Positions 42,006 through 50,196 of a stretch of DNA of 64,000 nt are shown here, one piece after another. Below the pieces are notes generated by a model, which searched no databases, was not told where the DNA came from, and was given only the letters and a program-made list of their open reading frames with translations. The number at the start of each line of letters is the position of its first letter. Within the stretch, counting starts at the first letter, position 1. Both the position numbers and the translations under genes were made by a program. The DNA lies in assembly GCF_008635795.1 (NCBI RefSeq), contig NZ_VWRQ01000023.1:62001-126000 (forward strand). Direction: 5' to 3'. Source of the DNA: Paenibacillus tepidiphilus (lineage in GTDB: Bacteria > Bacillota > Bacilli > Paenibacillales > Paenibacillaceae).

Positions 42006-43273
42006 TCAAGCCATACATAAACAAGCTTAAGCAGTACATTGACCAATATCTGGAGCTATGGGATTTCTTCGGAGTGATTCAAGTGATTCAGCGGGGCGAG
42101 GTTGTCTTCGAACGCAGCAGCGGTTACGCCTGCCTGGAATTCGGAATCAAGAACACTGTGGATTCACGCTTTACGCTTGCTTCGGTGACGAAGCAGTTTA
42201 CGGCGTTTGCCGTTATGCTGCTGCATGACAAGGGACATCTTGATCTGGATAGACCGGCGAACGATTATCTCCCGGCGAGGCTGCAGATTCCGGAGAACAT
42301 TACGGTTCACCACTTGCTGTCGCACACTTCGGGTTTATACAACTTTTATCAGTTTGCCGATGATTTCTTCGACCGGGACAACCGGGGATATTACTCGCGG
42401 GATGAGTATTTCGCAGACTATATCATGAAGCAGCCGGTACAGGAGCCGGGGAAGCGGTATGACTATAATAATTCCAATTATAACCTGCTGGCCTGGATCA
42501 TTGAGCATGTGTCGGGTCTGGCATTCGATGAGTTTATGGCGCAGCACATTTATGAACCCTTGCAGATGAAGGGCTCAACCATCGATGACAGCGACAAGAT
42601 CATTGCTGGCAAATCCTTCAATTATACGAAGAATTACGATTCGTATGTCAGATGCCCGTATTATAACGAGAAATTCAGTATCGGTGCAGGGGCGATGGTC
42701 TCCAATTGTGCGGATTTATTCAAGTGGCACGAATGCCTGCGGGACCGGAAGCTTTTGTCGGCGGAGGCATATGAACGGTTCTTCACCGCCAATATGAACG
42801 GCTATTGTTATGGTCTGGAGCATTCCAGGGTCTATGGGACGGACCGGTATGCTCATGGCGGGGACCATCTGGGTGTCGCCACGTATATACAGAGCTTTTT
42901 TGCCGAGGACTTATGTATTCTTATTCTGTCAAATAACGAAGCCGTCAATCAGTATAAATTGGGCCATGCAATAGCCGATATCGTGCACGGGGCCGAGGTT
43001 CAGGCTCCATCCAAACATGCGGAGATGCCTGCCGGGCAAGAGACGCTTGCCCTTTACTGCGGGACCTATCTGCCCGGTAAAATCCAGCTGGAGTATACCG
43101 GGGGCAAACTGTATTTTGTACGCTTCAAGGGGAGCTTGTATATTGAACTCTACACTGTAGCCGAAGGGAAGTTCGTGCAGCGCTACTATGATCAGACTGA
43201 GCCGTATTCATTGCCTGTAAATGAAGAGGGCAGGCCGCAATTCTTCGGTTTTATTAAACAAGAGACGCAGTAA
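42002..43273 (+). CDS. Serine hydrolase, class C beta-lactamase/DD-peptidase family
   Basis: A 423-residue protein starting at the GTG at 42002, which overlaps the preceding stop. The catalytic SxxK is SVTK (Ser61, Lys64), the YxN motif is YNN (Tyr155 region, RYDYNNSNYNLLAWIIEHV), and the third box is HGG (His285). A C-terminal all-beta extension follows from about residue 350 (GTYLPGKIQLEYTGGKLYFV). There is no signal peptide, which points to a cytoplasmic esterase- or peptidase-like role rather than antibiotic resistance. If translation depends on coupling to the broken WG gene, its expression may be lowered. Confidence 0.85.
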   Translation: MIKPYINKLKQYIDQYLELWDFFGVIQVIQRGEVVFERSSGYACLEFGIKNTVDSRFTLASVTKQFTAFAVMLLHDKGHLDLDRPANDYLPARLQIPENITVHHLLSHTSGLYNFYQFADDFFDRDNRGYYSRDEYFADYIMKQPVQEPGKRYDYNNSNYNLLAWIIEHVSGLAFDEFMAQHIYEPLQMKGSTIDDSDKIIAGKSFNYTKNYDSYVRCPYYNEKFSIGAGAMVSNCADLFKWHECLRDRKLLSAEAYERFFTANMNGYCYGLEHSRVYGTDRYAHGGDHLGVATYIQSFFAEDLCILILSNNEAVNQYKLGHAIADIVHGAEVQAPSKHAEMPAGQETLALYCGTYLPGKIQLEYTGGKLYFVRFKGSLYIELYTVAEGKFVQRYYDQTEPYSLPVNEEGRPQFFGFIKQETQ

Positions 43274-43279
43274 CGCGCC

Positions 43280-43390
43280 TTATCTCTTCCCTGATTTGTG
43301 ATTCGCCCACTTGATAAAGGACCACACGAGCACGATAACAAGAATTAGCAACACGACGATTAGCGTTTTTACTGAGCTTTCCATGTACAT
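43280..43390 (-). CDS. Small single-span membrane peptide, 36 residues
   Basis: Starts at the ATG at 43390 with CGGAGG about 11 bp upstream; an ATG six bases later is also possible. The peptide has a polar N-terminus (MYMESSVKTL), one strongly hydrophobic helix (IVVLLILVIVLVWSFI) and a basic tail (KWANHKSGKR). A promoter-like TTACAA, 16 bp, TAAAAT stands upstream on the minus strand around 43430-43456. It sits between the serine hydrolase and the hen1 control region, on the opposite strand to both. Not recognised; it could be a small toxin-like or regulatory membrane peptide. Confidence 0.5.
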   Translation of the reverse strand: MYMESSVKTLIVVLLILVIVLVWSFIKWANHKSGKR

Positions 43391-43467
43391 GCAGCGATCA
43401 ACCTCCGGTGTAAACATAAGATATGTCCATTTTAGCATTTTTACATTTATTTGTAATGATGTCGTGA

Positions 43468-43502
43468 AGAGGAGTCCTCCAATCGGAGGCTCCTCTTTTT
43501 TG
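43468..43502 (+). terminator. Intrinsic terminator just upstream of the hen1 promoter
   Basis: AAGAGGAGTCCTCC and GGAGGCTCCTCTT form a strong stem with an AATC loop, followed by T6. It would stop read-through from the serine hydrolase. The rlaP-rtcB operon has the same order: terminator ending TTTTTTGC, about 20 bp, then the GTAATAC element. Confidence 0.85.
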
Positions 43503-43518
43503 CGTGGGCTCGCAGGTT

Positions 43519-43566
43519 GTAATACTTTTACCCTGTTCGGGATGCTCAGTGGATGCAATAATATGG
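43519..43566 (+). promoter_or_regulatory. GTAATAC element, copy A: promoter region of hen1-pnkp
   Basis: GTAATAC (43519-43525), 4 nt, ACCCTGTTCG (43530-43539), 12 nt, GATGCAATAAT (43552-43562), 1 nt, TGG. AATAAT can be a -10 hexamer, with TGTTCG at -35 and a 17-bp spacer; that -35 is poor, so the GTAATAC part may bind an activator. The same arrangement with the same spacing stands before rlaP-rtcB at 52859. The ribosome site AAGGAG of hen1 is about 15 bp downstream. Confidence 0.7.
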
Positions 43567-43592
43567 AAAACAAAGTCAAGGAGCCGATTGAA

Positions 43593-44858
43593 ATGGCCAT
43601 CGTACAAGTCAGATCGACCCACCCGCAGTTCTCGTTCCTCCTCAAAAAAAATCCGCAATCCGGCATGCAGCTGCGCTCAGTTCGTAAAGGGCTGGCCTAC
43701 GGCTGGTACACGGATGAACAGACCTACAATGTCTATTTCAAGGATGCCGACAATGAAATCTCCTATAAGCAGAACGAGCAGGAGAGCTTCGAATATCTCA
43801 ACGTGTCAAGGTACAATACGCCGCTGTTCCCGCTGAATGCGATTAATGAGTTCTTGTCCGCGCCATTGAAGGCACAGCACGAGCGGGATACCGAAGGTTA
43901 CACGCATACCTTCTTCATTAACATGATCCATATCGAGCTGCCCCGGTATATCGAGGTGTTCGGTAAGCATCTGAAGGATTTCACCTTCGAAACGGACCAT
44001 CTGGCGCACAAAAGCTATTCGCTCACCGTCACGACGACCAAGAGCCTGTATCATCTGCTGCACACCGTAAGCGTGTTGTGTCTGTTCTTGTCCATGTTCG
44101 GCAACGAATATATCGATATTTCCGACAGAGTTCTCGACAAGTATATCCGGAGCCTCAAGGTTATCGATGCGCCCTTCTATATCCGCAGCCTGTTTGTGCG
44201 CAATTTTCTGTCTTCGCGTGAGCTGTTCCGGAGATACAAAGCGGAAGTGGAGCAGACACCCCGGTATGAGATCCAGTTCGCCTATGGGGGAACGGCGCTG
44301 CAGCGGAGAAATTACATCGGGAGCGTGCTGGATTTTGACAAAGCGATTCTCGATATCGGCTGCGGGGAGGGCTTCTACGCCATTCCGTATGCCGGGAAGA
44401 TTGAAGGCAGCTATTACGCGGTCGACATTGTGCCAGAGCTGCTGGAGAAGGTGAAGCGCAAGGCGGAAGCCAAGGAGCTCGATAATCTCGTGACTTATAA
44501 CTCCGTCGATCAGTTCCTGGAGAGCTATAACGGGGAGCGGGTCGATGTCATTCTCACCGAAGTGATTGAACATATGAGCCAGGAGGAGGCGGAAGCCTTA
44601 ATCCGTAAGCTCTGCCGTCATGTCGACTTCGATAAGTTCGTGATCACGACGCCCAACGCCGAATTCAACCGGTATTACGAGCTGGAGACCTTCCGGCATG
44701 AGGACCATAAATGGGAAATGGGTATAGAGGCCTTCCGGGAGTGGATGGGCCGGGTTACCACAGGCACCGGACTCCTGAGCGAGTTCGTAATGATCGGTGA
44801 CGGTGTGGACGGTATCCAGACGACGCAAGGCGTTATTTTGAAACGGAAGGGGGCCTGA
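43593..44858 (+). CDS. hen1: 3'-terminal RNA ribose 2'-O-methyltransferase Hen1
   Basis: RNA-repair methyltransferase, 421 residues. The ATG at 43593 follows AAGGAG by 9 bp and matches the usual Hen1 start (MAIVQVRSTHPQFSFLLKKN). The N-terminal part is the bacterial Hen1 ligase-activating domain. The methyltransferase core begins with AILDIGCGEGFYAIP near residue 252. The metal-binding Glu/His set is present: EVIEHM (323-328) and FRHEDHKWE near 367, which is specific to Hen1. In known systems Hen1 adds a 2'-O-methyl group to the broken 3' end before Pnkp ligates it, so the repaired RNA resists a second cut. It overlaps pnkp by 1 bp. Confidence 0.93.
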   Translation: MAIVQVRSTHPQFSFLLKKNPQSGMQLRSVRKGLAYGWYTDEQTYNVYFKDADNEISYKQNEQESFEYLNVSRYNTPLFPLNAINEFLSAPLKAQHERDTEGYTHTFFINMIHIELPRYIEVFGKHLKDFTFETDHLAHKSYSLTVTTTKSLYHLLHTVSVLCLFLSMFGNEYIDISDRVLDKYIRSLKVIDAPFYIRSLFVRNFLSSRELFRRYKAEVEQTPRYEIQFAYGGTALQRRNYIGSVLDFDKAILDIGCGEGFYAIPYAGKIEGSYYAVDIVPELLEKVKRKAEAKELDNLVTYNSVDQFLESYNGERVDVILTEVIEHMSQEEAEALIRKLCRHVDFDKFVITTPNAEFNRYYELETFRHEDHKWEMGIEAFREWMGRVTTGTGLLSEFVMIGDGVDGIQTTQGVILKRKGA

Positions 44859-47446
44859 TGATGGAGATTCAGACGAAATTGCATACCATCTTCATGCTGA
44901 TCGGCTCGACGGAATGCGGTAAAACCACCTTCGCCAAGGAGGTGCTGATTCCCGGCCTGCGGTTTGCCGACCAGGAGCGGAATATCCGGGCCAATATTCA
45001 ATACCTTTCTTCGGACCAGATCCGCCAAGAGATTCTTGGCTACGAATACGATAAGTACGACCATGTGATGCTGGAGGCGAGCGAGCAGGCGTTCCATATG
45101 CTGTTTGAGCGGCTGCGGACGGTCACTTCTTTTCCGGTGAATGCGGAATTTGTGGTCGTCGATACGACCGGGCTGGCGGAGGATTTCCGGGCAAAGGTGA
45201 AGGAGATTGCGGCTGCGAACAACTACAACCTGGAAGCCATTGTCTTCGATTACCGCAAGCGGGAGGACTACTATGCCTCTGAACGGTCAAAGCGGCTGAT
45301 TACGAACCACGTCAACCGGCTGCGCAAAGAGGTGCTCGGATCGCTGGCCCGTGAGAGCTATGTAAAGGTGCATAAGGTGCGTGCGAAGGATTTCTATATC
45401 CCGGAGCAGGCGCAGGCGAACCCGGCTTACCGTATCGTCATTGAGGATTTGCCGGCTTATCTGCAGACCGTTCTGCCGCACAAGCACCAGTACATCATGG
45501 TCGGCGACGTCCACGAATGTGTGGAGGACTTGAAGGGTCTGCTGCTGGATTACGGGTACAAGCTGCAGGAAGGCAGACTCGTTGCCGGCGATAAGCTGCA
45601 GCACAGCAAAATTGTGCTCGTCGGGGACTGGATTGATAAAGGCAAGCAGACACGGGAAATCATCGAGTTCCTCTATGCCAACCGGGAGCATTTCTATTTC
45701 GTGATGGGGAACCATGAGAACTTTGTCTATAAGTACATGCAGGGCGAGGTTCAGGGTGTTGAGGAGAAGCTGCTGCAGTCCTACTTCGATTCCACACAAG
45801 TACTCTTGAACGATGCGCAGCTGCTGGAGAAGTTCCGCAAGCTGGTGTCTCTGGCACAGCCGTTCTATCGTTATGCTGGAGTAAACGGGCCGTCCTTCTA
45901 TGTTACCCATGCCCCGTGCCGGAAAAAGTACATCGGCAAGCTGGATGCGAATTCCGCCCGGCATCAGCGCCAGTTCCGGCTGGACCGGGAGCAGGAGGCC
46001 GAAGCGCAGCTGGCGTTTCTGCGGGAGGAAGCGGTCAGCAACCATCCGTATCATGTATTCGGCCATATCGCGGCCGGGCAGGCCTTTCGCATCGGCAACA
46101 AAATTCATATCGATACCGGCGCCGTTCATGGAAACCAGTTGACCTCGGTCAGCATCACGTTTAAGCCGTTCCTGAAGTCCCGCAAGTCGGCACAGGCAGT
46201 AATTACGGAGGCGTTGCCGGTTCTCTTCCAGAAGGAACGCAAGGTGTCCGTCGGAGATCTTGGCGAGGAAGATATCCGCCGTCTCCGCTACTGCTCCCGC
46301 CACCGGATCAACTTCATCTCCGGTACGATGTCGCCCGCCGACAAGAATGAGGGAACGAACGAGCTGGAGTCGCTGAGCCGCGGCCTGGATTACTTCCGGT
46401 CGCGCGGCGTGCAGGAGGTCGTGCTGCAGCCGAAATATATGGGCTCCCGCTGCAATGTTTATTTGCACCGGGAGGTAGAGCAATGCTTTGCCGTCAGCCG
46501 CAACGGCTACAAGATCAAGCAGTTGGAGCTGACGGAGATTTACGGAAAGCTGCTGCACAAATTCGGCGGATACATGGCAGAGCAAGGGCTGTCGATGCTC
46601 CTGCTGGACGGGGAGCTGCTGCCGTGGACCGCGCTTGGCGAAGGGCTGATCGAACGGCAGTTCAAGCCGATTGAGCAGGCGCTCGACACCGAGCTTAACT
46701 TCCTGCAAGATAATGGGTTCGAGTCCGCCTTCACGAAGCTGGCCGCCGAATATGAGGCCAGCGGGTTCGAGCAGGACCAGCATCATACGGCCAAGGCGGC
46801 TCTGAACGATAAGTATGGCCCTAGTGTGTACCAGACCTATAAGTACATGGGGGATATCCGGGAGAGGGTGGTTCCGCTGGCCGCACACCTGCAGGCGCAT
46901 CAGACCTACAAACGGCAGCTAGAGCTCTACGCTGAAGCGGGAACGATGGAGTACAAACCGTTTGCGGTTCTGAAAAAGGTCTATGAAGACGGGAGCGAGG
47001 AAATCCCGGATACTGTGACCTCCGAGATGTACGCCTTCCTGTCGGAGGACGAGGCGGTAAAGCTGGATCTGTCCGCTCCGGATGCCCTGGAGCAAGCAGA
47101 GCGTTATTTCGCCAAGCTGACGCTGGAGAAGCATATGGAGGGCATCGTCCTTAAGCCGGAGCGGTGGGACGGGGAGACGGTACCATATCTGAAGGTGCGG
47201 AACCCGGATTATTTGTCCATCATCTATGGCTATGATTACAAATTCCCGCATAAGTACCGGAAGCTGCTGCAGCAAAAAAATGTGCGGCCGAAGCTGCGGA
47301 CCTCGCTGAACGAGTACCGTCTGGGGCAGCAGATGCTGGCGGTTCCCTTTGCGGAAATCAGCCCCGATCACGAAGCCTATGCGGATTTTGCTGCGAACCT
47401 GCTGTTCGAGGTGGCCAAGGAACGGGAAATCGATCCGCGGCTATAA
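44858..47446 (+). CDS. pnkp: Polynucleotide kinase-phosphatase-ligase Pnkp
   Basis: Three-domain RNA end-healing and sealing enzyme, 862 residues, similar in size to Clostridium thermocellum Pnkp. The kinase P-loop is GSTECGKT (16-23). The metallophosphatase has GDVHECVEDLKGLL near 216, then GDWIDKGKQT and GNHENF. The C-terminal ligase/adenylyltransferase has the nucleotidyl-lysine motif KYMGSR with Lys526, and LLDGELLPW and EGIVLKPERW further on. All sites appear intact. It acts with Hen1 as a complex to mend RNAs cut by ribotoxins. Its start is coupled to hen1 and a terminator follows at 47464. Confidence 0.94.
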   Translation: MMEIQTKLHTIFMLIGSTECGKTTFAKEVLIPGLRFADQERNIRANIQYLSSDQIRQEILGYEYDKYDHVMLEASEQAFHMLFERLRTVTSFPVNAEFVVVDTTGLAEDFRAKVKEIAAANNYNLEAIVFDYRKREDYYASERSKRLITNHVNRLRKEVLGSLARESYVKVHKVRAKDFYIPEQAQANPAYRIVIEDLPAYLQTVLPHKHQYIMVGDVHECVEDLKGLLLDYGYKLQEGRLVAGDKLQHSKIVLVGDWIDKGKQTREIIEFLYANREHFYFVMGNHENFVYKYMQGEVQGVEEKLLQSYFDSTQVLLNDAQLLEKFRKLVSLAQPFYRYAGVNGPSFYVTHAPCRKKYIGKLDANSARHQRQFRLDREQEAEAQLAFLREEAVSNHPYHVFGHIAAGQAFRIGNKIHIDTGAVHGNQLTSVSITFKPFLKSRKSAQAVITEALPVLFQKERKVSVGDLGEEDIRRLRYCSRHRINFISGTMSPADKNEGTNELESLSRGLDYFRSRGVQEVVLQPKYMGSRCNVYLHREVEQCFAVSRNGYKIKQLELTEIYGKLLHKFGGYMAEQGLSMLLLDGELLPWTALGEGLIERQFKPIEQALDTELNFLQDNGFESAFTKLAAEYEASGFEQDQHHTAKAALNDKYGPSVYQTYKYMGDIRERVVPLAAHLQAHQTYKRQLELYAEAGTMEYKPFAVLKKVYEDGSEEIPDTVTSEMYAFLSEDEAVKLDLSAPDALEQAERYFAKLTLEKHMEGIVLKPERWDGETVPYLKVRNPDYLSIIYGYDYKFPHKYRKLLQQKNVRPKLRTSLNEYRLGQQMLAVPFAEISPDHEAYADFAANLLFEVAKEREIDPRL

Positions 47447-47463
47447 GCCGTATTGCACGAAGA

Positions 47464-47510
47464 AGCCGTCACCAGAGCCTAAGGGCTGCCGGGGACGGCT
47501 AGTTTTTTGA
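47464..47510 (+). terminator. Terminator of hen1-pnkp
   Basis: AGCCGTC (47464-47470) pairs with GACGGCT (47494-47500), with inner CC/GG pairs, and AGTTTTTTG follows. Confidence 0.8.
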
Positions 47511-47584
47511 CTGTAACTATGTACCCTTTAGACGTGGCTTCATTGGACGACCAGTAGAGCGCTTAGATTTCACTGTGGAGGTAT

Positions 47585-47770
47585 TAGTTTGCTTTTCGCC
47601 ACTTAGATTGCCCACTGGTCCGGGTTAACGATAGTCTAGTTCGATAATCGCCACTTAATCATAGTGAAGTTGACGTCTGGAAGGATGTATCGTCATATTA
47701 GGTGGCCAAAATCAAACTATTGCTGGTAAATGGGACTTTACGCGGAAAATAAGTGGCGGAAATCGAACTA
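47585..47770. repeat. Cluster of four 21-bp repeats, two direct and two inverted
   Basis: TAGTTYG, 6 variable bases, then GCCACYTA: plus orientation at 47585-47605 and 47637-47657, minus orientation at 47699-47719 and 47750-47770. Starts are 52, 62 and 51 bp apart, so the cluster is nearly symmetric around 47678. The rest of 47511-47870 holds no gene. Confidence 0.8.
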
Positions 47771-47870
47771 GCAGCTCGCCTGCACCAAAGTAGCAGCTAT
47801 ACACCTAATCTATTTTGGTTACCGCCTCAGATAGCTACAAGCTGCCGGACGCAGGTTATGCACTGCCGCT

Positions 47871-48695
47871 CTACGACGACATCTCCTCATCCGCCGGCGA
47901 AGCCCCGTAACGCTCCAGCGCCTTCGTCGATGCTTCCAGCATTCTCCGCTTCAGATAATCGCCTTCGGTCACCCGCACCCGCTTGCCGAGAAATCGGATT
48001 TTGGACAGCAGATATTCCATTTCATCGCCGATCAGACAGACCTTAATCCGGTAGAGATCCTGCTTCTGGTCATATTCCACCTTCTTTTCGAAGCTGGAGA
48101 GGGCGTAGAGGATGCGCGACAATTCTTCGTTGTACCTCCGGACGATTTCAAGCGTCACCTCGTCCTTGCGCGCATCGAGTGTGGAGCTGATCTTCTTGAG
48201 AATGCGCTCGGCCACTGCGGGGTTAACATATTCCGATTCTAAGGACTGTATATTGGCCAGTCTGGTGCTCATAAACACCCGGTGGCGGATATGGTACCAG
48301 AGCAAGTACCACTCCCGCTTGACCATAGAGTACTCCAGTCTGTACGGCAGGCCGTACTGATTGGCATACACCCGCCCGCTTTTGATGCTGTAGGTGATGC
48401 GGATTCCGCTCTTGTCCTGGATAAGTCTGCGCAGCGGACGGAGGAGCGGATGGTAGACCTGCTTCTCCCGGCTGCGGGCCTTCTCGATCAGGTGGCCTGA
48501 GATATCCATGGCCTGGTCGGACTCCAGAATGGAGCGGAGCTTCGCCAGAGTCCCCGGGGTGAATGCTCCGTCTGCTGCCGGATGGGCAAGCATCGTCTTC
48601 AGCCAGGCCCGTTCATGCGAGGTGACCGTGAAGATGCCGGAGTCCTCCAGCCGGGAGATGATCTGGTGGTTGAAGATTTTCTCAAACAGATTCAT
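47871..48695 (-). CDS. WYL-domain protein (second of a pair)
   Basis: A 274-residue WYL-domain regulator. The ATG at 48695 lies inside the end of the preceding WYL gene (14-bp overlap), so translation is coupled. There is no obvious HTH at the N-terminus (MNLFEKIFNHQIISRLEDSG). The WYL-type core contains YSIKSGRVYANQYGLPYRLE and KREWYLLWYHIRHRVFMSTR, where WYLLWY replaces the WYL motif. A C-terminal WCX-like domain (EKKVEYDQKQDLYRIKVCLI, MEYLLSKIRFLGKRVRVTEG) follows. WYL proteins sense nucleic-acid fragments or other ligands, and paired ones such as PafB/PafC act as a unit. This pair lies between the two RNA-repair operons. Confidence 0.75.
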   Translation of the reverse strand: MNLFEKIFNHQIISRLEDSGIFTVTSHERAWLKTMLAHPAADGAFTPGTLAKLRSILESDQAMDISGHLIEKARSREKQVYHPLLRPLRRLIQDKSGIRITYSIKSGRVYANQYGLPYRLEYSMVKREWYLLWYHIRHRVFMSTRLANIQSLESEYVNPAVAERILKKISSTLDARKDEVTLEIVRRYNEELSRILYALSSFEKKVEYDQKQDLYRIKVCLIGDEMEYLLSKIRFLGKRVRVTEGDYLKRRMLEASTKALERYGASPADEEMSS

Positions 48696-49995
48696 AGTAG
48701 GCCCTGATCTCCTTCCATTCCTCAATCATTTCGCGGCGCAGCCGGGCCGGCTCAAGCACCTCGCAGCTGGACCCGAAGCTCCGCAGCCAAGGCTTAATTT
48801 CCGTGGTTCCGTTCACCGTTATCTCATATGTAAATGAATGTCCGTCCTCATAGACAATTTCCCCCCACTGCCCCTGCAGCAGCACCCGTTCCTTCACAAA
48901 GTTGAAATCCGAGCCCTCCGGATTGTAAAAGCGGGCGCGCACCGTGACCGGCTTGCCGGTGTCGATCAGCCAGCTGTACCGCAGCCGCTCATCCAGCTCC
49001 TGCAGCTTCTGTCCGTACCACTGTTCGTCAGCCGCCTCGTTCTCCTCGGTAATCTGGGTGATTCCCTCCGTGCGGTATTTACGGATGCCCTCCCGGCCGT
49101 GGGCCAGCAGATACCATCTGCCATATTGATGATCGTAGACGATCTTGAGCGGGAGCGTCTTCTCGGCCCTGCCCTCGGGGCTGCGCTCGAACAACGGATT
49201 GGTATTCCTGGCGGCATAGCTTTTCTCTGATTTGGGGGAGAAATACTGAAACTGCACCCGGCGGCGGCCGCGGATGGCGTGCAGCAGTGTGAACAGATGG
49301 GCCTCATCCAGAATCCGTGAATGATAATGATATTTATACAGGAAAGGCTCTGCGGCATAATTCGCTTCCGTCCCCCGCATGAGCTGCTTCTTGAGGCCGT
49401 CCCGGAGCAGATAGCCCTGGACAGAAGGGATCTGCGTATTCGCCATCACATCGACGAAGTCATATAAATCCATCAGCTCTTCATCCGACAGGCTGCGCAC
49501 CAGATCGTCCTGAATGCGGTACCGGTAGGGCCGGGGCCCCGGCTCCCGCCGGATCACCCCGACCACCTCCAGGTATTTCAGATCGGAGCGGATGGTCTTC
49601 TCGTCGGGCAGTGCGAGCCCTGCGGGCAGGCCTGCGCAGCACAGATCCAGCAGCTCCATCGCTGTCAGTGCTTGCCCGTTCAGGGCGCCCAGCAGGAGTG
49701 AGATGCGCTGGCTTTCCGTTTCCTTGACGGATTTGGCGCGGAACAGAAACAGCAGCAGCGGATCGGCGGAGTCATAGTAGCTGAAGCGGATGGAGTCCGC
49801 CAGCTCCTTGCCCGGCTCCTGCGCATCCTGCGGATGCAGGGAGCCGGCCACTTCCTTCAGCCGCCGCAGCGTCTTGTCGAAGGTGTGGACGGAGATGCCG
49901 AGCCGCTCGGCGAACTGCTGCCTGCTGAAGGCACCGCTGGTTAAGACAAGCATGCGCAGAAACTGGATTTCTTTATCGAAGCTTTCCTTGGCCAT
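48682..49995 (-). CDS. HTH- and WYL-domain transcription regulator (first of a pair)
   Basis: A 437-residue regulator. GGAGG precedes the ATG at 49995. The N-terminal HTH is SFDKEIQFLRMLVLTSGAFS followed by RQQFAERLGISVHTFDKTLR. The WYL domain lies at about 235-330 (RRRVQFQYFSPKSEKSYAAR, PLKIVYDHQYGRWYLLAHGR, with RWYLLAH as the WYL motif). The WCX C-terminal domain is from about 350 (VTVRARFYNPEGSDFNFVKE). It forms an operon with the second WYL gene. By position between hen1-pnkp and rlaP-rtcB, it is the best candidate regulator for the shared GTAATAC element; this is inference. Confidence 0.85.
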   Translation of the reverse strand: MAKESFDKEIQFLRMLVLTSGAFSRQQFAERLGISVHTFDKTLRRLKEVAGSLHPQDAQEPGKELADSIRFSYYDSADPLLLFLFRAKSVKETESQRISLLLGALNGQALTAMELLDLCCAGLPAGLALPDEKTIRSDLKYLEVVGVIRREPGPRPYRYRIQDDLVRSLSDEELMDLYDFVDVMANTQIPSVQGYLLRDGLKKQLMRGTEANYAAEPFLYKYHYHSRILDEAHLFTLLHAIRGRRRVQFQYFSPKSEKSYAARNTNPLFERSPEGRAEKTLPLKIVYDHQYGRWYLLAHGREGIRKYRTEGITQITEENEAADEQWYGQKLQELDERLRYSWLIDTGKPVTVRARFYNPEGSDFNFVKERVLLQGQWGEIVYEDGHSFTYEITVNGTTEIKPWLRSFGSSCEVLEPARLRREMIEEWKEIRAYYESV

Positions 49996-50196
49996 TGCTG
50001 ATCCTCCGTTCGGTGTAGTGCCTTCTTTTCATTGTAGCAGGGGCGGCTTTGCTGCAACAGTGATCTTAATATTTTAATAGGATTCGGAATATCGTTATCT
50101 TGAAGAAAGGTTGTATGAATTTTATCATTTTAAGTATATTACGGCCTGATGGCATCCGTTAACGGAGAGGGCCTGAACATACAGGAGGGGCATCAA

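Noticed and set aside
43311..43592. An N-terminal extension of Hen1
   Set aside because: It would include a terminator hairpin and the promoter element; the ATG at 43593 has a good ribosome site and fits known Hen1 starts.
45287..46900. 537-codon open frame on the minus strand within pnkp
   Set aside because: Pnkp motifs on the plus strand are intact along the whole stretch; the opposite frame shows no protein-like pattern.
47585..47770. A short CRISPR array
   Set aside because: Half of the repeats are inverted, the repeats are only 21 bp, spacers vary and no cas gene is present.
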